A stretch of 64,000 nt of DNA from Aphrocallistes beatrix (GCA_963281255.1 OY725503.1:3844001-3908000); one strand, 5' to 3'; positions 23,560 to 34,402 are shown, counted from the first letter of the stretch. Notes: generated by a model not told the origin, from the sequence alone. Made by a program: numbers and translations.

Positions 23560-23970
23560 CTAAAAAGTTTCAATCTATTCTAATCATTAAAAGGGCCAGT
23601 TATCCAAGTATTTTATTGAATCATATTTTGGATTTTTAGGTTGTCTTGGAAATGACAGCGGTTTTTTACAGCTTTTTTATTTTTAGATTTGAATTCCCTA
23701 ATCTGAGCCACTAATAATTGGGAATCGTCTTGAGTCAAAGTCGTCAATTTTTAACAACTTGTATTGACGTAAAGTAAATGTCGAGGCGAACAAAATATTT
23801 CATTCTTTAGCAAAATCAATTTTTACTACTCACTGTTCCAATGATTTAGCTATCTCAGTTTTTTAAGATGGTAATACTAATGTTGAAATTTTATATACAC
23901 GACCTAACCTGTTGTGAGGGTTGAAATCTTAAACCTCATACTTACAATATAAAAAGTATTTGAAGAGTAT

Positions 23971-24464
23971 CGCTGGCTACTAATTAGGTTACGGTCAATT
24001 ATTACACTTCCTTGTTACATCGTACGCCCAATGATCATTGACCCAAAGACAGCACATGACCCCACAATGGCTACATAAAACTTTAAACGAACACAATTTG
24101 TTATTCGTGTATCAAATGTCAACAGCTAATCCTCTTATCCTAACTTGTTTATCTGTAAAAGTGATTACGATTTGTTTACAGAGATTAACTGATACAGTGC
24201 TTCTTTTGAAGCTAAACATGCTTATATTTTATGACGTCTTAGGATTGTGTCTAGAGATAGCGTAACTTATAATTTTTAATTGATAGTCCTGATAAGTGGG
24301 TAGAGGTATTTCCACATATAATTGGGATACACAGTAATTATGTTGTTATCTACTTGTGTAATGTAATTAGATATAGATTTGGTTTCGTTCAATTAGTATG
24401 GGGTGACGAGATTAAATTGATATCATCAGCGAAGTAATGTAATAGAGCAAAAACTCAAAATGCA
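23971..24464. other. Spacer, no gene seen
   Basis: AT-rich spacer beyond the duplicated upstream segment of bZIP-like 1. A 75-codon plus-strand open frame at 24038-24265 has no domain-like features and is not supported. Confidence 0.5.
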
Positions 24465-24605
24465 GAGTTCGCGTATTAGCAACTCCCCTATTAACATAAT
24501 ATTGTTCTATTAGCAACCAATTTTCAGATGCAGATTTTGTCAATTCTCTTCCCCTATTAATAACTTAGCAAAACCAGAGTTGCTAATAAGCTAATTCCAC
24601 TATAG
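24465..24605. mobile_element. Decayed relative of the 18055-18195 MITE
   Basis: It shares the internal order ATTAGCAAC, ATTAGCAACCAATTTTCAG, GATTTTGT and the right end GAGTTGCTAATAAG...ATTCCACTAT with the element at 18055-18195. The right end is intact; the left terminal repeat is degraded. No coding capacity. Confidence 0.65.
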
Positions 24606-24835
24606 ACTTTCTTTTGTCGACGACACGATCGAAGTTTCTTTCTCTCCTGCTTCAGAAATTAGAGACCGGACATTATGATATGCAGTAATAGTAATAAATA
24701 ACTTATAATAGAACAATGCAGTAATTTTTATACAATTAGTAACAAATATAGTTCCGCATTAATTATTTGCCGCTGCTGTCGCTTTTGCTTGGCCGATCTG
24801 TTATGATATGTCCTATTGGAGAATATTATAGTTTA

Positions 24836-25102
24836 TTATTTACTGGGATCCATTTTTTGCTGCTTATTAATCTCTCTACATTTTTCTTTCCATTCCTTGA
24901 GTTCTTTTAACAGGTCATCTTTTTGTTCCTGTAGAGTTTTCTTTTTCTTGTTTAGCCTGCAAATTTGAGTAGTTAGCCTCTTCTGTTCTCTTCTCCTTTC
25001 TTCGATGGGGTAATTTGAAGAATACATTTTTTTAATTCTTTTTGGTGACAATTTTAGCCAGGTTTGTCTTTTTTCTATACATTGTTTGCTCAATCTACCC
25101 AT
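24836..25102 (-). CDS. Small divergent bZIP-like protein (bZIP-like 2)
   Basis: Intronless, 88 aa. The basic region is ERRREQKRLTTQICRLNKKKK, running directly into a short zipper (LQEQKDDLLKELKEW). The family Cys-Arg pair is kept, but the invariant Asn position is Lys. There is no transactivation domain beyond about 35 N-terminal residues rich in Lys/Arg. TATAAATAG lies at 25173-25181 on the minus strand, 71-79 bp before the ATG. Closest in its basic region to bZIP-like 3 (RREQKRLTT versus RKEQKRLIT). It could act as a homodimer or as a dominant-negative partner of a full bZIP; function unknown. Confidence 0.6.
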   Translation of the reverse strand: MGRLSKQCIEKRQTWLKLSPKRIKKMYSSNYPIEERRREQKRLTTQICRLNKKKKTLQEQKDDLLKELKEWKEKCREINKQQKMDPSK

Positions 25103-25172
25103 CTTGAATTCGAATTTCAGCTTTTATGGATATAACCGACAGATCACTAAATGAATTAGTTCCTATTTATTT

Positions 25173-25181
25173 CTATTTATA
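25173..25181 (-). promoter_or_regulatory. TATA box of bZIP-like 2
   Basis: TATAAATAG on the minus strand, 71-79 bp before the start codon at 25102. Identical to the box before bZIP-like 1. Confidence 0.55.
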
Positions 25182-25693
25182 CGAATCGGTTTAAGTAATT
25201 CTTAGATTGCGCTCTTGGGGGGGGGGGAATTCTGGATACATTAAAACTGCTACATACCTCTATTTTATAAAAAAAAGAAAAGATGGGTAATTTTTGACCA
25301 TGGCAAGTTGATTTTATTTTATTCATTAAAGGCTACACTTTCCTAGCAAGTTTAAAGGTATTTTCCAGGATGTGATCACATAATTATTGTTGACCTGATA
25401 GGATGTAGCCTAAAGTTCATAAATTTTGAAGCATTTTGACCTCTCACAGTGTAGTCGATTTAAACAGTAATCTTTTCGAATCTCAAATATCCCTAAGTTT
25501 GTGTCAGTATAAAACCAGAAATTGACTCAAATGCAGTAATTTATTTTGGTGATGTTCTTATATACAGAATAATAAATTCCTAAAAATTTATTCTTATTTT
25601 TGAAAAGTGTGCGAAGAAGGTAATGGAGTGAAATAGGATTTCAATGCTTTTAAACAGAACTTCGATAGCTGAAGCAATTGTAAATCACTAATG
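25182..25693. other. Spacer with a poly-G run
   Basis: About 0.5 kb of AT-rich spacer. A run of ten or eleven consecutive G lies at about 25218-25228, unusual in this AT-rich setting. No gene-like open frame. Confidence 0.5.
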
Positions 25694-26358
25694 CAGAGGC
25701 GTAGCCAGGGTGCAGCACAAGGCTGTGCCCACTAAAATTTCACAAATTAGCATTGGGTGCCGCAACCCTCTCACGGAATAGACTGGAAATGCCGCACAAC
25801 ATAAATGTCTAAATTTACATTATGAAGTTAAAGTTAGTTAACATCATCCTTCACGATCAATTGATTAAACGCCTTATTTAATTGTACTTATTGATATTTC
25901 AGTTTATTACTAAACAAATTCTAACGAGTTAAAGACTAGAATCGATATTAATTATTTTATTGTACATGGAATTTTGATTCTATTAATAAAGAACGCGGCC
26001 AGTTAGAGAAACATCGATTCGAATTTTTGCGACAAAGAGTGAGAGTGAAATATTATGCCATAATAAAGAGTAATAAGTACAAAACAAAAATAATAAACAA
26101 ATAAATGACAACATTGATCTCTATTCGCAGCACAAGCAGCAGCAGCGCCTCCATTTCTACAGCAATACTTTTAGAATTACAGTGAGGATAATTATAATTA
26201 TAATACAAATTAGTTGTTGACTGTACGAGGTCAAATGCGTAGCGCGGCAAAGACAAGCAAATAGTGTGGAATGGATGTAACAAATACGTGAGAATGGTGC
26301 GGCACAATTATTGCATTGAAGCCTTGCCCGCGTGCGCCGCGCCCTCGCTACGCTTCTG
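25694..26358. mobile_element. Inverted-repeat element whose right end supplies coding sequence to bZIP-like 3
   Basis: The left end reads CAGAGGCGTAGCCAGGGTGC. The reverse complement of the right end reads CAGAAGCGTAGCGAGGGCGC. The inverted similarity continues imperfectly for about 85 bp, including TGCCGCA and TCTCACG blocks in both arms. Total about 665 bp, no transposase frame. GC-rich ends in an AT-rich region support an insertion. I could not fix the target duplication, so the superfamily is open. The right arm overlaps the 3' end of the gene at 26308-26637. Confidence 0.6.
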
Positions 26359-26637
26359 TATGCTATTGCTTTTATAAATACTCTCAGGTTTTATTGCGTA
26401 TTTATTTATCTCTTCGATTAGCGACTTCTTCTCATTCTCCAGGTCTTTTTTCTCCTTCTCTAGCCTTTGTATATCCTTCTTGTTTTTCCTACAGTTTTTA
26501 GTGATGAGTCTCTTCTGTTCCTTTCTTCTTTCACCTATCAACACTTCATATTCATCGGGGAATCTGAATCTAAAATATTCTGGTTTGCGCCTTAGTAGAT
26601 CTGTTCTTTTTTTCTCCTGATATGGATTTAACTTCAT
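26308..26637 (-). CDS. Small divergent bZIP-like protein (bZIP-like 3)
   Basis: Intronless, 109 aa. The basic region is ERRKEQKRLITKNCRKNKK, followed by a clear leucine zipper with Leu every seven residues (RLEKEKKDLENEKKSLIEEI). Cys-Arg is kept; the invariant Asn is Lys. The N-terminal 40 residues (RRKPEYFRFRFPDEYEVL) are not recognised. The last 16 residues or so (from residue 94) and the stop codon lie within the right arm of the transposon at 25694-26358. The original C-terminus was therefore replaced by element sequence rich in Ala/Gly. A TATAAATAAG box lies at 26681-26690, 44-53 bp upstream. Confidence 0.65.
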   Translation of the reverse strand: MKLNPYQEKKRTDLLRRKPEYFRFRFPDEYEVLIGERRKEQKRLITKNCRKNKKDIQRLEKEKKDLENEKKSLIEEINKYAIKPESIYKSNSIQKRSEGAAHAGKASMQ

Positions 26638-26680
26638 TATATGCTCGATCTAATTATCTTACTAAATCATATATACGGTA

Positions 26681-26690
26681 CTTATTTATA
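26681..26690 (-). promoter_or_regulatory. TATA box of bZIP-like 3
   Basis: TATAAATAAG on the minus strand, 44-53 bp before the start codon at 26637, in the same place as for the sister genes. Confidence 0.55.
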
Positions 26691-27258
26691 GTCTCGACTG
26701 TGATACATATCAGAAAGTTCATACTGCTTCTTTACTTTCAAGTCATATGAATAAAAAATTTCTTGTCAAAAAATTACTTATCGAGTTCTCAAAATAGTTT
26801 CTGCCATTTCATTGCACCTTTCCTGATCCAGTATTTGTAATTTTGATCGAGTAACCATTTTCAGTCGAATTTGTCCCCTGATAATTAATGTATTGTAGTC
26901 ATTCTATTCGTAGCATGTGGACATTTTTGACACATCTAATGGACCAATTAGTCCTTTATTCTAAGGATGTTTATCAGGCACTAATTTAGCATATATGTGT
27001 ATTGATATTTTGTACCGGGATTGTAAATTTTTATAAATTGAGGTCAAAGAAATACTGACCCTGGTTTGCACAGTCCATCCTTTAATATACAGAGCCGTAG
27101 GCATGAGAATCATGTTGAGAGACTCCCATTGTATCAAATAATATATTTCTATTTGTTCAATGGTATCGATTGTCGGCTTTAATCTCAGTTCCTACTCCAA
27201 CAGGAATAGGTCATTGTATCCCCCGGGGCTGCTCCTTCTGGAAGAGTGTGATTCAGTG
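26691..27258. other. Spacer, no gene seen
   Basis: AT-rich spacer upstream of bZIP-like 3 up to the GC-rich element at 27259. No supported gene. Confidence 0.5.
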
Positions 27259-27657
27259 CATAGGCGCCAAGTGTGGGTACCTGGGGGGGAGCGCCCCCTC
27301 CTCCAGGTCTGGAGGCTGGGGGGGCGCCCCCCCCCGGTTTGGAGCCTGTGGGGGGCCCTGGTGCCGGGCAGTGGAGCAGTAGATGAAGCTGTGGTATGGC
27401 AGGACTTCACACAAACTTATAGGTTACAACTAAACCCTAAATGATGTTAATTGAGTGTAGATATATATATATCCCAATTACATTTTTATTCCACTATAGT
27501 CCGAGATGCAATACCGGTGGAAGAAGTGTGTAGACCTTAAAGGGGATTAGATTGAAAAATAGCCCACACATGGTCCCATCCCACAAGGATATCATACTTA
27601 GCCTACGAACTTTTCAGTCGACCCTCGTATTTTATTTTCCAAAACTTGGCGCCTATG
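27259..27657. mobile_element. GC-rich inverted-repeat element
   Basis: A perfect 14-bp inverted repeat, CATAGGCGCCAAGT at 27259-27272 and its complement at 27644-27657, bounds about 400 bp. The left third is extremely GC-rich with C-runs and G-runs (GGGGGGGAGCGCCCCCTCC type), sharply unlike the flanks, while the right part is AT-rich. I read it as a non-autonomous DNA element. Open frames across the GC-rich part are by-products of low stop density. No target duplication was identified. Confidence 0.55.
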
Positions 27658-29135
27658 TATATGTATCAGTGTGATGACTTAGCTTGATGTTATAATCGCA
27701 TGACGAGGACACGTGATTATACATCTGAATTATTGACTATTAATTGTAGACGGATGCTTTGTTAGTTGATGCTTAAACTCATTCGTAACATTACTTAGAA
27801 TATTATTTTGCGGATACACAGCAAATTTTTTCATTTGAATTTTTAATCTGTGGTAAATATTCTACTTTTGAATTTGTCAAAACGTGTGTACGTTTACGCT
27901 TGTCCTAATTGCTTCCTTTTGACCAGATTTGATTTCTGTCATAGCCATATGAATATTCAAATTAGAAATGTATCAAAATGCATTGTCTAATGGTGACATG
28001 GAGACCACCATGATGACATGAGACCAGCTGGTCAATGTAGACCATTGTGAATCGATTAATAACTAATCCCATATCTATTCTTTATAATCAGCTGATATGT
28101 AATCATCTGAAAGCATTCTTAATGAATTAGTGTACTGTTATCATTCATTAAGGCATCGATTCGAATCCATTGTCTCAGGGGGATTAAATCCAATTTGTAT
28201 CCAGATATATATTCAAGAGAGTTATCTACATATATCTAATTCAAAATATCATACACGAAATGGAAGTCCGTATGTGCTTGCATCTACCCCCCCAGTAGCG
28301 AATCCAGAAATTCATATGGGAGCGTCACTAGGGGGAGAGGTAGGTTTAGGAATCCTCTCCTCTTTTACCCTTCATTTGTGCCCTAAACTGACAAAACTGA
28401 CTTTTCTCCCCTCAAACTGATGGATCAACATAGACCATGTCTGTAATCTGACAACTATCAACAAAGTGGTATATTAATAAAATGATATGACCCTGTTGCT
28501 CTTTATGTGTAGTCTATTGTTTTATTTATTTCTGAAACGTATTCTTTGAGCTTTATTATCTGAAAGTCGGCAATAATTGTCAAAATCAAAATTTATTTTG
28601 TAAATAATGTCTCTTAACAAATATTATTTAGCAAGGATATGATGTTGTTTAATTTTAAGCTGCCGAGCCGAAATATTAGATGCGGGAGTTATTCCCGGTT
28701 TTAGTATGCTTTATTGTTAGTACTTTGTAATAACTATTTGTCACTTCCATTGGCTCATTGACTACGTACACATCGCATGGACATTGTTCAATTCATTTCC
28801 TTTCAGGGTACTTCCCACGTGCCACTTGATTGTACCATACCTCATTAATTCCCAGACAAAAAAGTGCTGATGCAATTTTCAAGGTGTATCACTGTCGAGG
28901 CTACGCTAAATGCTTTAGTTTATTTGGGTGTATATACTACTTGAAATATGCTTATTAATGGACACACAATTAATTAAATTTCTGACGATTCTATATCATA
29001 ATGTATACATCATAATTTAAGTTATTTAATCAGGTTGATACTGCATTGGTTGAAGCTGCTGTGTTGAGAATTCTGCAGGCCGCTTTTATGAATATAGTAT
29101 TTGTATTGTATTCTATTCTATTGTGTACTAACTAG
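27658..29135. other. Spacer, no gene seen
   Basis: About 1.5 kb of AT-rich spacer. The sequence around 28290-28340 (CAGTAGCGAATCCAGAAATT) looks like the edge of a degenerate repeat, but a matching second end was not found. The 96-codon frame at 28130-28420 spans it and is not supported. Confidence 0.5.
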
Positions 29136-29453
29136 TTAATCTATCATTAATAACTTCTCCAATTTTATGATTTCTACTTCGAGTGTTTCTTTCTCTTCTA
29201 AAAGTTTGGTTTTTTCCTCTTTTAATTGATTTTCTTCTTCTTTTTGCCTTGCGCGAAACTTTTCAACATTAATTCTGACTTGTTCTCTTCGTCTCAACAT
29301 TTTAAAATATTTTTTCTCGATTTCATTATATTGAAGTAGAAAATTGTCAAAGTCTTGTGATGTCATTTTTACTAGAGTCTCTGCTGTCTTTTTATCTGTT
29401 TTACAAGTCTTCAATGCAGATAATACAATTGACACATTCTCCCTAGTTGCCAT
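29136..29453 (-). CDS. Small divergent bZIP-like protein (bZIP-like 4)
   Basis: Intronless, 105 aa. An N-terminal 45-residue segment (SIVLSALKTCKTDKKTAETL), absent from the sisters, is followed by a basic region RRREQVRINVEKFRARQK. The zipper has four Leu at seven-residue spacing (QLKEEKTKLLEEKETLEVEI then KLEKLL). The canonical Asn is Val and the Cys is Phe, so DNA contacts must differ or be lost. A CAA-repeat tract lies immediately upstream of the ATG on the coding strand, and TATAAATAA lies at 29500-29508. The zipper is the longest of the five. Confidence 0.62.
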   Translation of the reverse strand: MATRENVSIVLSALKTCKTDKKTAETLVKMTSQDFDNFLLQYNEIEKKYFKMLRRREQVRINVEKFRARQKEEENQLKEEKTKLLEEKETLEVEIIKLEKLLMID

Positions 29454-29456
29454 TTT

Positions 29457-29485
29457 TGTTGTTGTTATTGTTGTTGTTGTTGTTT
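29457..29485 (-). repeat. CAA-repeat in the 5' leader of bZIP-like 4
   Basis: About 29 bp of GTT units on the plus strand, that is CAA/AAC on the coding strand, directly before the start codon. With the TATA box at 29500 this would make up much of a very short 5' UTR. Confidence 0.6.
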
Positions 29486-29499
29486 TCCTGTTGTCCTGT

Positions 29500-29508
29500 T
29501 TATTTATA
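29500..29508 (-). promoter_or_regulatory. TATA box of bZIP-like 4
   Basis: TATAAATAA on the minus strand, 47-55 bp before the start codon at 29453. Confidence 0.55.
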
Positions 29509-30164
29509 CTTTATTACTAATAATATGTTCACGCCCAATTCTTTACAACATGGAAAATCTCCCTAACTAAACGAGACAATTTTATTCTTTTAACCTGAAA
29601 GTCCAAACATGGATTACAATAAGTTAATTTTAATATGTCCATGAATCACTTTGCGTAAACTTTAGTTTATTTAATTTGAATACTATACAGGTGTAAGCAT
29701 GTAGGGATTGACCCTTTTAGTTTCACATATCATATGTTAGTTAAAATAATCCCAATATTTTGATAAATTAAGTAGATGAGTATATGAGTTCATCTCACTA
29801 AGCAAGAAATAGTGGGCAGAGCGATCCACCCTCTTCTCTAATTACCTATGTCGATCTTCAGCAGATTAAGTGCAACTTGTAGTGAGTTTATCTTACACTA
29901 CTTACAATCAGTATCAAATCAATCCCAAAATATATTTTAAATATTTTTTGTAATAAGGTACTTTTACAGTATAAAATGATTTTAAAATTAATAATTCTTG
30001 TACTAATAATGCTAATTTTACATACGTATTCTACTAGCATTATTTAGAGATGTGTTGAAGCTTTCATTTAATATCTTGTTTCATTAATGTGGACACAATA
30101 AGTGTTAAAATAGTTTCGATTTACTTAAAATTGTTAAATACACCTGTATTTTCCAAACGTCATA
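29509..30164. other. Divergent intergenic region
   Basis: About 0.65 kb between bZIP-like 4 (-) and LETM1 (+), AT-rich, holding the LETM1 promoter region. No gene or clear box for LETM1 seen. Confidence 0.5.
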
Positions 30165-33100
30165 ATGCTTTGGTTTAATAGCAGAATGTCTAGACTCATT
30201 TGGGGCAGGTATCGAGACAAATATTTGGAAATAGCACATACTCTATGGAATGGAAGGAACGCAAGTAGGTTGTACTCTAAATCGTCCAAAATTCCAACTC
30301 CCACCCCCCGATTACAAAGCTTAGTTCAAGTGAAGAGGAACCAAGTTTCCTTTTTTATCCCTGTAACCTGGGCGAGAAGCATACAGACTGAGCATCAGCC
30401 CACTAGCAGCATGCCTCCATTTCAACCTGGCAAGGGCGATATTTCTAAAAATCTAGCGCAAACGCCGCACCTATCAAACAAAGATGGATTGAGAGATCAG
30501 AATACTAGACTGTCCGAAACAAAGATAATACACACGCTTACGAATCCGGTGGCATCAGCTGATGCCAAGACGAAAGTAGTTGGCAAAAAGGAGGCATCGA
30601 AACCTAATCTTTGGACTCGAGTAAAAAATGAAACCCTTCATTACTATCATGGGTTTAAATTGTTTTTCTACGAAGTTAAGATTTCGTCTAAACTCTTTGT
30701 GAAAATTCTTAAAGGCCAGACGCTAACTCGCAGAGAAAGGAGGCAGTTTGAGCGAACGGTTGCAGATATTTTCAGATTAGTCCCTTTTTCAATATTTTTG
30801 ATTGTTCCGTTTATGGAATTTCTATTGCCCGTTGCCGTGAAGATTTTTCCAGGTTTGTTACCTTCAACATTTCAAACTATAAAGACGAAAGAAGAGAAAA
30901 GGAGAGCTGAATTGAAAATCAAATTGGAAATGTCGAAATTTCTGAGGAAAACAATGGCAGGTATATATTTCTATCTTCGATTACTTGTTGGTACAAGCAT
31001 CAGGGTAGGATAAAATGTTACCAAATTTTAATGGTTACACTCAACTTCTAATTATATATTTTCTGGTTTTTTTACAATGTGATATTGCATAACCGTAACT
31101 AGGTAACTATCACTCGCTTGTGCAATAGACCAATTTCAATTTACTAAGTAGGGGTTTGAACCATCTTTTTAATAATATGCCCTATTTACTACCTTTTCCA
31201 AAATGATGAATACAGTAAATTTTTTAAAAATTGCGTTTTTTTTTTTTTAGAAATAAGTGATGAGTCACATGAAAGGGAAGGGCCTAGTATCCAAGAGTTT
31301 GTAGAGTTTTTTGAAGCAATTCGAGAAAGAGGAGAGAGTGCGAATGTAGACGATGTTATTCGATTTTCACAGCTTTTTAGAGATGAATACACACTTGATA
31401 ACATGACACATGGTCAACTACAGGTATATATATATATTACCTAACATTTGTTAGAATTAATAGCTGACAATGTTGATGTCTAAATATTACTGTCCTTGAC
31501 TATCAGGGTCTCTAATTATTAACTTCGAGAACCAGAAGTTGCGGTTTGTACCCTCAGAATCCTAGGTGAACCGTTGGAAATACCTCTAGTTCACTTTCGA
31601 AAATGGTTTACTCAATGGATATAGCATAGACACAAACAACCCTCGGATTTATTAAATAAGAGATTTTGGTTTCTATCATCCAAGCTACGCCTTTCTAATA
31701 ATCCCATGGAAAAAGTAGCAACAATTTGGCTAGAAATGCTATTTTGAAAGAATAAAAAGTCAAGAAATTTTCAGTTTATTGACTTACTATTTAAATGGTT
31801 TCTAAAATTAATGGTTGAATAAAAATAGAGTAAATGTATAAGAAATACATTATGGTCCATTAACAATGGATATTTGAGTCGGGCAAAAATCAACATCCAA
31901 AAAGGATGGCAGCGGTGGGATTCGAACCCACGCCTCCGAAGAGAATGGTGCCTTAAACCATCGCCTTAGACCGCTCGGCCACGCTACCGATAAATTAAAA
32001 TTTACACATATCCCCTGAACTACTAAAACGCGATACTTGAAATATGTATCTGCGTATTTTTTGTATTGAAACTATGTATGTATAAAGAAGAAGATTGTGA
32101 GTATGCTTGCGTACTTTTTACTGACTTAGATATATTTCAGCCGAAATGGCAAGTCATCGCGGAATTTTTATATTTTTTGTTATTATTCGTGGTTGAAACT
32201 GTATTTAAAATTGAAATCAGAGTTCTATATTTTAGCATCTTCATATTTTACACCATCATAATATCCGATACTGACTCATCCACTAACTTTTCAATGTAAT
32301 TATCTAATACTATGCTTAGGCATTATGCAAACTCTTGACGCTCAACTCAGTTGGTACAAATGCGCTGCTACGTCTCCAACTCAACATGTGTCTAAGGAAA
32401 CTAAAAGCAGATGATAAACTAATAAAGAACGAGGGTATTGACAACATGACTGTGTCCGAGTTGCAGTCTGCCTGTCAGGCCCGTGGAATGAGAGCTGTGG
32501 GAATAAGCGAGAAGAAACTCAAAGATCAACTAATGTTGTGGCTAAACTTGCATTTAGACAAACAGGTAGACTTATAAGCTTTGTAAGTACTATGGATGCG
32601 TCATTTCTTGTTTGATTGTGTTGTTTCCAAGGTTCCCCCTTCGCTTTTACTGCTTACCCAAGCATTAAGTCTAAGGTCCCAGGTCCCCAATCCTGAGGGG
32701 CTGGGGAAAGCTCTTTCAGCACTCCCTGAAGAACTAATAGATCACTTAGAAGCGGAAGTTGCTAAAACTCCCAAATCTAAGCTGGAATCACTTAGAAATG
32801 AACAGGCCAAGATTGAAGAGGAGAAAGTTGAGGAGGAAACAGAAGATAAAGTGAAATTGGAGAAACAACAGGCTAGCCCCAAGCCTGGAGAAGAAGGTAA
32901 ATGTACTAATATCTATTAAAAATTCTATTTATCCATTCTTCCACTATACTTGTGTAGTTCCCCAAGATGTCCTTGAAAAGGTTACAAGCGTTGAAACGAA
33001 ACTAAAAGCTACACCGTTGGAAAGTGACAGCAGTTTATCAAAGGAAGATGTGAAAACCTTGTCAGAAGCGGTGGATAAGCTTGAAGATATGAGAGAGAGT

Positions 33101-33647
33101 ATTGCTGATATCAAAACTGAAATGGCACAGTCAGAAGAGCATCCGACAGAGAAATATATCGATGGTGCTGAAGTGGTAGAGCCACAGATTGTGTCGAAGG
33201 CTGAAAAGAGACTCACGAAAAAGGTAAAGTGCAATTCTTTTCTTTCACAAATACAGTCTGTGCAGTACAAACATGTGTCAGTATTGTATTCAGTAGAAAT
33301 ACTGTTACATTATATCCAAGGTTAACTCTATCATTGGGAAGCTCGAGGAACAAATCAATCAGTTGGAGAGCACAGCTCTGACTTCAGAGCACATTAGCAC
33401 ATCAGACCTAACTGATACTCTGCTAGCGCTGAAAGTTAGTCTCAGCCCAGCAAAGATTGAAGCAGTCATTAAAGCGATCGACACTGATTCAGATGGATTC
33501 ATTCTGAAAGATAATCTGCAGAAAATCTTTCAACTCATCGCATCTGAAGAGACTGACATCAGTACAGAGCATGTCAAGCAGATTACTGAGCTAATTGACC
33601 GTGAGGATCTCAGTGTTAAAATTACAGGGTCTGATGATCACGTTTGA
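30165..33647 (+). CDS. LETM1: Mitochondrial LETM1 (inner-membrane cation/proton exchange protein)
   Basis: Six exons, 30165-30960, 31251-31423, 32320-32565, 32632-32896, 32958-33223 and 33321-33647, 690 aa (human 739). LETM1 maintains mitochondrial K+/H+ and Ca2+ homeostasis. The N-terminus is basic and Ser/Arg-rich, as in a targeting peptide. The single inner-membrane segment is at about 208-235 ([19 protein letters not shown]). The ribosome-binding-like domain follows ([60 protein letters not shown]). After it come coiled coils with AEKRLTKK and a C-terminal EF-hand ([13 protein letters not shown]). Intron 2 (31424-32319) is the longest and carries a tRNA gene on the opposite strand. Confidence 0.95.
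31907..31988 (-). tRNA. tRNA-Leu (anticodon AAG)
   Basis: 82 nt including the discriminator A, without intron. The minus strand begins GGTAGCGTGGCCGAGCGGTC, contains the B box GGTTCGAATCC, and closes a seven-pair acceptor stem with GCTGCC. The long variable arm (TCTCTTCGGAG) is the class II type of tRNA-Leu. The anticodon loop TTAAGGC on stem ATGGT/ACCAT gives anticodon AAG (read as IAG), decoding CTN Leu codons. The gene lies in LETM1 intron 2, antisense to it. Confidence 0.95.
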
Positions 33648-34393
33648 AATCTTCCGCTTATTCTATATAGTTCTTGCACACACAGTGTTTTAACCTAGTT
33701 TCAACCCTTCCTAAGTAATAGTTAATAATCGTACTCATATCACTCATTTCAGTTTTTGAGTCAATACTGACTGTCCTGCTATCTCAGTGAGATTTGAAGA
33801 ATATAGATAGAGTTTATCATTTACAAATCACATCTGCTTTCTGTATTTAGATGTGTTATTGTATTAGTAGTTTCCGTTTGCATATTAAATATTGTTATAT
33901 TTCATTTTCACTGTTCAATAAAGGGATATCTTTATTGGCAAAATATTATTTTAATTTAAAATTGATTACTTTTTATTACAATAACGACTTCAAAATTATT
34001 GCTGTAAGAAAAACAAAATTTCCAATTTTTAGGGAGTAATTTCATCTCGATACATGAGTTAATCTACGGAATTAATATCCAAGCGAGACTAATTCGTTAC
34101 CAGTCTGTACCTTCTCACAATTATTTGGATTACATCATCTGTAATCTTGTCAGTAATCTTTAACTTGTTATTGCGATTAGCTACCCCAGCTTAGCGTGTT
34201 GTTGCGTGATGTGATGGAACGAGTGCATCTCTTGCTATCCAGTGCAGATCGAGTCTTGTTTTCCAAAAGAGAGATGTTATAATGGTGACGTGTCTGCTAT
34301 GCATTCGCATTGAATGTGAATTTGTGTTTATTTGCATTTTCCCCCAATTGGAGTATGTCCCGAATGTAATATCCAGGCGCCAATATGTACGAC
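33648..34393. other. Intergenic, no gene seen
   Basis: 3' flank of LETM1 and spacer to bZIP-like 5. AT-rich on the left, closer to even composition at 34130-34380. No supported open frame or RNA gene. Confidence 0.5.
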
Positions 34394-34402
34394 TATAAAA
34401 AG
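34394..34402 (+). promoter_or_regulatory. TATA box of bZIP-like 5
   Basis: TATAAAAAG, 38-46 bp before the ATG at 34440. A four-codon upstream ATG frame at 34410 would lie close to the expected TSS. Confidence 0.6.

Noticed and set aside
24038-24265. 75-codon plus-strand open frame in the bZIP block
   Set aside because: No basic region, zipper or TATA box, and no resemblance to the family.
27160-27444. Overlapping open frames of 70-94 codons in three frames
   Set aside because: They arise from low stop density in the GC-rich element and show no domain or codon signal.
28130-28420. 96-codon plus-strand open frame
   Set aside because: Low-quality composition, spans a probable repeat edge, no family resemblance or promoter.
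32066-32299. 77-codon open frame in LETM1 intron 2
   Set aside because: Intronic, AT-rich and hydrophobic by composition; LETM1 splices across it to the conserved ALCKLL exon.
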